This document shows positions 6,728-7,842 of a DNA stretch of 7,842 nucleotides, piece by piece (position 1 is the stretch's first letter; each line of letters starts with the position of its first letter). The notes beneath the pieces are model-generated. The model ran no database searches, was not told the DNA's origin, and saw only the letters and a list, made by a program, of their open reading frames with translations. This DNA is from Hyphomicrobiales bacterium (GTDB lineage: Bacteria; Pseudomonadota; Alphaproteobacteria; Rhizobiales; Xanthobacteraceae): NCBI GenBank assembly GCA_003164375.1, contig PLTE01000190.1:1-7842 (forward strand), given 5' to 3'. A program made the translations under genes and the position numbers.

Positions 6728-6731
6728 ATGA
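6676..6731 (+). promoter_or_regulatory. Possible ATGA-linked upstream mini-ORFs leading into the aldolase gene
   Basis: AAGGAG (6665-6670) is followed five bases later by TTG 6676, opening a nine-codon frame LRLRRAAAL that stops at 6703-6705. That TGA overlaps ATG 6702, which opens MTVKMEAPP and stops at 6729-6731. Its TGA in turn overlaps the aldolase ATG at 6728. ATG 6672 opens a longer frame ending at the same 6729 stop, but it sits only one base after AAGGAG. An 18-codon frame from ATG 6610 (MSAIRFPMRWVNPTAALQ) ends with TAA at 6664-6666, at the edge of that ribosome site. Translation of any of these is unproven; chance overlaps are possible. Confidence 0.3.
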
Positions 6732-7495
6732 GCCAACTCGACGATCTCCTGCGCGACCTCGTGGTCGCCAACCGTATTCTCTCCCACGAAGACGTGGTCG
6801 ATGCTTACGGCCATATCAGCGTGCGGCATCCCGACAATCCGAAACGCTTCTTTATGTCGCGCTCGCGGGCGCCGGAACTTGTCGAGCGCAACGATTTGAT
6901 CGAGTTCGATCGCGAGGGTGAGCCGGTCAAGGACAAGCGCCAGCCTTATCTCGAGCGTTTCATTCACGCGGCGATCTTCGAGGCGCGGCCTGACGTCATG
7001 GCGGTGGTCCATGCCCACGCCGAGGACACGCTGCCGTTCGGCTTGATTGCCGTGCCGCTCGAGCCGGTGATCCACTCCGGCAGCTTCATCGGCGGCAAGG
7101 TGCCGGTCTGGGACATCCGCAAGAGATTCGGCGATACCAACCTGCTGGTCACCAACATGGCGCAGGGCCGGGATCTCGCGAAATGTCTCAGTGCCGGTAA
7201 TGTCGCGCTGATGCGCGGCCACGGCTTTGCGTCCGCGGCGCGCTCGATCATCGAGGTGGTGCGGCTGTCGGTCTATCTGCCGCGTAATGCGCGGGTGCAG
7301 ATGAACGCGATCCGCATGGGCGGCAAGCCGAAGCCGCTCTCCAAGGGCGAAATCGCCGCGCGCGCCGCCGGCTATAAGCCGCACGCGCCGGAGACTTGGC
7401 GGGCCTGGGAATATTGGGCGACCCGCGCCGGCTGTGCCGCCATGATCGCCGAGCCCCAAACCGGCGCGGCTCATGACCATGGGCCAAAGAAATAG
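6728..7495 (+). CDS. Class II aldolase/adducin family protein
   Basis: Predicted cytosolic, divalent-metal-dependent enzyme of the fold shared by fuculose-phosphate aldolase, ribulose-phosphate 4-epimerase and several aldol-type decarboxylases. It has 255 residues, normal for the family. GHISVR (28-33) and SRSRAPELV (44-52) match the substrate-binding loops. E76 in YLERFIHAAI fits the catalytic acid. The metal histidines are H95 and H97 (VVHAHAEDTLPFG) and H165 in MRGHGF. All expected residues are present, so it is probably active. The C-terminal stretch (from about 196) resembles that of non-sugar members such as pyridine-dicarboxylate decarboxylase-like proteins, but the substrate cannot be assigned. 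GGAAG seven bases upstream of ATG 6728 supports this start. It appears monocistronic: a divergent gene lies upstream and a strong intrinsic terminator begins 16 bases after the stop. Confidence 0.92.
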   Translation: MSQLDDLLRDLVVANRILSHEDVVDAYGHISVRHPDNPKRFFMSRSRAPELVERNDLIEFDREGEPVKDKRQPYLERFIHAAIFEARPDVMAVVHAHAEDTLPFGLIAVPLEPVIHSGSFIGGKVPVWDIRKRFGDTNLLVTNMAQGRDLAKCLSAGNVALMRGHGFASAARSIIEVVRLSVYLPRNARVQMNAIRMGGKPKPLSKGEIAARAAGYKPHAPETWRAWEYWATRAGCAAMIAEPQTGAAHDHGPKK

Positions 7496-7510
7496 TGTTC
7501 TACGTCGCGC

Positions 7511-7534
7511 GTCGGGGACACCCCGGCTTTTCTT
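7511..7534 (+). terminator. Intrinsic terminator after the aldolase gene
   Basis: GTCGGGG (7511-7517), loop ACA, CCCCGGC (7521-7527) forms a 7-bp GC-rich stem with one G-T pair, directly followed by TTTTCTT. It begins 16 bases after the aldolase stop, the expected place. A competing 8-bp pairing, GCGTCGGG (7509-7516) with CCCGACGC (7537-7544), shares the left arm and would exclude the terminator stem. Confidence 0.8.
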
Positions 7535-7612
7535 CACCCGACGCCCGTGGCAGACTTGGTCCGCCGATCGCCGAGGAATTGTCGCGGTCGATTTTAAGCG
7601 TCCGCGCGTTCT

Positions 7613-7655
7613 GTCACTTTCAACGTCCCGTCACTTTCAACGTCTGTCACTTTCA
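7613..7655 (+). repeat. Three direct repeats of GTCACTTTCA upstream of a secreted-protein gene
   Basis: The 15-mer GTCACTTTCAACGTC occurs exactly twice (7613-7627, 7630-7644), and its first ten bases recur at 7646-7655. The spacing is 17 and 16 bases, about 1.5 helical turns. The block ends 32 bases before the downstream ATG, so it overlaps the promoter or 5' leader. It could be a tandem regulator-binding site or a local duplication. No protein is known to me for this motif. Confidence 0.75.
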
Positions 7656-7687
7656 CAGCCAATCGGACAACATAAGGAAACCAAGCC

Positions 7688-7842
7688 ATGACCACGCGTT
7701 ACGTCGCTTTATGTGCCGCCGCAGTGCTGGCGGCCATAGCTCTTCAAGGGACATCGGCCCATGCGCTGACGATGGCGGAGTGCAGCGCCAAGTACAAAGC
7801 GGCCAAGGCCGATGGATCGCTCAACGGCCAGAAGTGGAACGA
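7688..7842 (+). CDS. Small secreted protein of unknown function (partial, N-terminus only)
   Basis: The frame is open through the window edge; 51 full codons are visible. Residues 1-26 form a classical Sec signal peptide: positive start MTTR, hydrophobic core 5-19, and AHA before the probable cleavage after residue 26. There is no lipobox, so the product should be periplasmic or secreted. The mature part starts LTMAECSAKYKAAKADGS, lysine- and alanine-rich with one cysteine (C32). Short periplasmic proteins with this kind of start are common in Hyphomicrobiales, and it faintly recalls PsiF-repeat proteins, but I cannot assign a family from 25 mature residues. AAGGA at 7674-7678, nine bases before ATG, is a good ribosome site. 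The gene is set off from the aldolase unit by the terminator and has its own repeat-bearing upstream region. Confidence 0.85.
   Translation, partial: MTTRYVALCAAAVLAAIALQGTSAHALTMAECSAKYKAAKADGSLNGQKWN

Noticed and set aside
6647..7537. 296-codon minus-strand frame opposite the aldolase
   Set aside because: Antisense shadow of an intact class II aldolase; the histidine- and arginine-rich product matches no fold I recognise.

Overview
The window looks like chromosomal DNA from a GC-rich alphaproteobacterium, probably of the order Hyphomicrobiales. The basis is overall base composition, an MdtABC-type efflux pump, a FadD-type ligase, and small secreted proteins of a style common in that order. 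The genus cannot be called from this sequence. I see no phage, transposon, CRISPR or RNA gene.

Layout, left to right. (1) On the minus strand, positions 1-2892 hold three genes read leftward: a small collagen-like lipoprotein with 13 Gly-X-Y triplets and a six-cysteine tail (2892-2494), an MdtA/HlyD-type periplasmic adaptor (2414-1209), and the N-terminal 404 residues of an HAE1-type RND pump (1212-1, cut by the window edge). Adaptor and pump overlap by ATGA. (2) Positions 2893-3446 have no convincing gene but contain two strong inverted repeats. (3) On the plus strand, a FadD-type acyl-CoA ligase (3506-5203) starts inside a five-unit, 14-bp tandem repeat. Each of the first four units holds a five-codon ORF whose TGA overlaps the next unit's ATG, and the last one overlaps the ligase start. 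(4) Convergent to it, on the minus strand, is a membrane-anchored GGEEF diguanylate cyclase with an intact RxxD inhibition site (6438-5248). (5) A 289-bp divergent intergenic region holds an inverted repeat and a possible chain of short upstream ORFs. (6) A class II aldolase/adducin-family enzyme follows on the plus strand (6728-7495), with an intrinsic terminator just after it. (7) Three direct repeats of GTCACTTTCA precede the start of a small secreted protein (7688 onward, cut by the window edge).

Functionally these are mostly independent units: envelope efflux, fatty-acid activation, c-di-GMP synthesis, a metal-dependent aldolase-like step, and an exported protein of unknown role. The two most unusual signals are the ATGA-linked mini-ORF repeat ahead of the acyl-CoA ligase and the collagen-like, cysteine-rich lipoprotein upstream of an RND efflux operon.
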